14,952 bases of DNA from JAGNLA01 sp964472265. Lineage in GTDB: Bacteria > Caldisericota > Caldisericia > JAAYUI01. Positions 13,563-14,952 of the stretch are shown one piece after another. The first letter of the stretch is position 1. The number at the start of each line of letters is the position of its first letter. The notes beneath the pieces were generated by a model. The model was not told the DNA's origin, made no database searches, and was given only the letters and a program-made list of their open reading frames with translations. Location: assembly GCA_964472265.1 (NCBI GenBank), contig CAYYJO010000051.1, positions 1-14,952 on the forward strand. Reading direction: 5' to 3'. The translations under genes and the position numbers were made by a program.

Positions 13563-14952
13563 ATGAAAAATGGGAAGTATCCAAAAGGTTCTGAGTGGCG
13601 AATATGGGATTTACATGTTCATAGTCCACTTTCATATTTAAATAATCAATTTGATAAGCTACCTTCCGGAGAGCCAGATTGGGAAAGATACATATCAACT
13701 TTAGAACAATTGCCTAAAGATATTAAAGTAGTTGCAGTTACAGATTATTTTTCGATCGAAGGATATAAAGAGGTTAGAAAGTGGAAAGATGAAAGAGGTA
13801 GGCTAAAGAATCTTGATCTTGTACTACCTAACATTGAATTTAGGCTTGATAATTTCATTAATGGTAAGCGAGTAAATTACCACATTCTTTTTTCAGATGC
13901 ATTATCAATAAGTGAAATTGAAAACAACTTTCTATCAGAATTGAAGTTTGCTTATGAAAAAAACCCAAGTCAAAAAGATTTACGTAAACCATGCAAAAAG
14001 CAATACATTATAGAGTTAGGAGAAAAATTAATTAAAGAAAATCCAGAACATTTTAAAAATGACCCACTTGAAGTTGGTGCAACAAATATTGTTTTCAACC
14101 TTGATGAAATCAGAGAAAAGCTTGATTGTTTTAAAGACCAATTCATTAAAGTACTTGCTGGTGAAGGAATATCAGATATTAAATGGTTTGGTCAAGATCA
14201 CCTTACTAGACAACAATTAATACAAACAGCACAGATGATTTTTATTGCTAACCCCAATGATATAAAATGGTTTTTAGGAGGTGACAGTAAAGAAAAATTT
14301 GAAAAGGAATTTGTTTCAATTAAACCGTGTATATGGGGCTCGGATGCTCATTGCATTAATAAGATCGGTAAACCAGATTTAAATCGTTTTTGTTGGATAA
14401 AAGCCGATCCAACGTTCGACGGTTTGAAGCAAATTCTTTTTGAACCAGAAGATCGAGTCAGAATACAAGAGGAATCGCCAGAACCTGTTAAAAGTATTTA
14501 TTCAATTTCTGGATTTGATATTGAAGAAACAAAACAAGATGAATCAATATCAATAGAAAATGTTAAATTACCAATTAATAACAATTTGGTCATTGTTACT
14601 GGCGGTAGAGGTTCGGGAAAAACAGCTCTAGTTGATTTGATTGCTAATTGTTTTAATGTTGATAACAAGGATAATAAAAATTCTTTTGTAAACCGTATAT
14701 CAAAATCAAATATCGATATTTCAACGACATTACAATTTTTTGATGAAAAACAGGTGAGCCCATTTACTAAAATGATCAGAGATAATGGTATATTTGATAA
14801 AACTGACATTACATATATACCACAAGGTTTCATAGATCAATTTGAACTAAATAATAATTTTGATGATAAAATATTTAAGTTGATCTTTGAGAATTCGACG
14901 TTATATAATAATAAGATCCATAAAGAAATTCATGGTTATAATGGAAGAATTG
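13563..14952 (+). CDS. PHP-domain plus P-loop ATPase protein (TrlF/Ppl type), 3' end outside window
   Basis: 463 residues are visible and the frame is still open at the edge. An N-terminal PHP (polymerase and histidinol phosphatase) metal-dependent hydrolase domain shows D-L-H-V-H-S at 16-21, V-T-D-Y at 59-62, N-I-E-F with Glu92, N-Y-H with His107 and G-S-D-A-H at 259-263, so the metal-binding set looks intact. An SMC/ABC-like ATPase follows with Walker A G-G-R-G-S-G-K-T at 347-354 and a Q-loop-like Y-I-P-Q at 418-421; the signature and Walker B must lie beyond the window. This arrangement is that of TrlF-family proteins and of the single-gene anti-phage protein Ppl. The gene is much more AT-rich than its left neighbour and has its own consensus promoter, which suggests acquisition by transfer. 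Defence is inferred from family; activity is unproven. Confidence 0.85.
   Translation, partial: MKNGKYPKGSEWRIWDLHVHSPLSYLNNQFDKLPSGEPDWERYISTLEQLPKDIKVVAVTDYFSIEGYKEVRKWKDERGRLKNLDLVLPNIEFRLDNFINGKRVNYHILFSDALSISEIENNFLSELKFAYEKNPSQKDLRKPCKKQYIIELGEKLIKENPEHFKNDPLEVGATNIVFNLDEIREKLDCFKDQFIKVLAGEGISDIKWFGQDHLTRQQLIQTAQMIFIANPNDIKWFLGGDSKEKFEKEFVSIKPCIWGSDAHCINKIGKPDLNRFCWIKADPTFDGLKQILFEPEDRVRIQEESPEPVKSIYSISGFDIEETKQDESISIENVKLPINNNLVIVTGGRGSGKTALVDLIANCFNVDNKDNKNSFVNRISKSNIDISTTLQFFDEKQVSPFTKMIRDNGIFDKTDITYIPQGFIDQFELNNNFDDKIFKLIFENSTLYNNKIHKEIHGYNGRI

Noticed and set aside
14498..14833. 111-codon open frame on the minus strand near the right edge
   Set aside because: It is antisense to the Walker A region of the PHP-ATPase gene, whose motifs are unmistakable.

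Overview
This window is bacterial. Shine-Dalgarno sites, sigma-70-type promoters, a lipobox lipoprotein and PurD/PurE/thioredoxin all support that. I cannot name the lineage. Secreted NHL-propeller proteins ending in a copper-amine-oxidase-N-like 'stalk' domain are known from Firmicutes and several deep-branching, often anaerobic phyla, but nothing here decides between them. The core (about 200-13500) has intermediate to high GC. Both ends are clearly AT-rich: bases 1-60 are 16/60 G+C and 13861-13920 are 18/60, against 37/60 at 13201-13260. The ends may therefore be acquired DNA.

Layout, left to right. An AT-rich gene tail (1-129) ends in a perfect stem-loop. Thioredoxin (206-529, minus) is divergent from the first of four same-strand NHL/stalk paralogs: A (753-2279), C (2852-4333), E (5222-6793) and F (6937-8511). 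E and F are near-twins; A and C are more diverged. Two unrelated genes sit between the paralogs: a small two-TM PH-like membrane protein (2281-2757, minus) and a MerR/TipAS-type drug-responsive regulator (4387-5133) with a textbook 19-bp-spacer operator. F appears to lead an operon with a membrane-anchored degenerate rhodanese (8523-9131) and a polytopic membrane protein with a Cys-rich tail (9121-9768), closed by a strong bidirectional terminator (9781-9811).

A convergent lipoprotein gene of unknown function (9828-10772, minus) shares a divergent promoter region with purD (10864-12156). purD is followed by purE (12173-12652), two steps of de novo purine synthesis. Next is an unusual predicted transcription factor fusing an RNA polymerase alpha-CTD-like domain to a sigma region-4-like HTH (12746-13501). 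The window ends inside an AT-rich gene with its own consensus promoter. It encodes a PHP-domain plus P-loop ATPase protein of the TrlF/Ppl type, a class linked to anti-phage defence (13563 to the edge).

How the genes may work together (inference). The paralog cluster looks like an expanded family of exported, probably surface-exposed proteins. One copy (F) shows codon choice typical of high expression and is coupled to envelope genes. The TipAS-type regulator lies directly upstream of E with no terminator between them, so a ligand-induced transcript could extend into E. Several genes (A, the MerR gene, the lipoprotein gene) have a -10 box only 6-7 bases before the start codon and no Shine-Dalgarno site, suggesting leaderless mRNAs.
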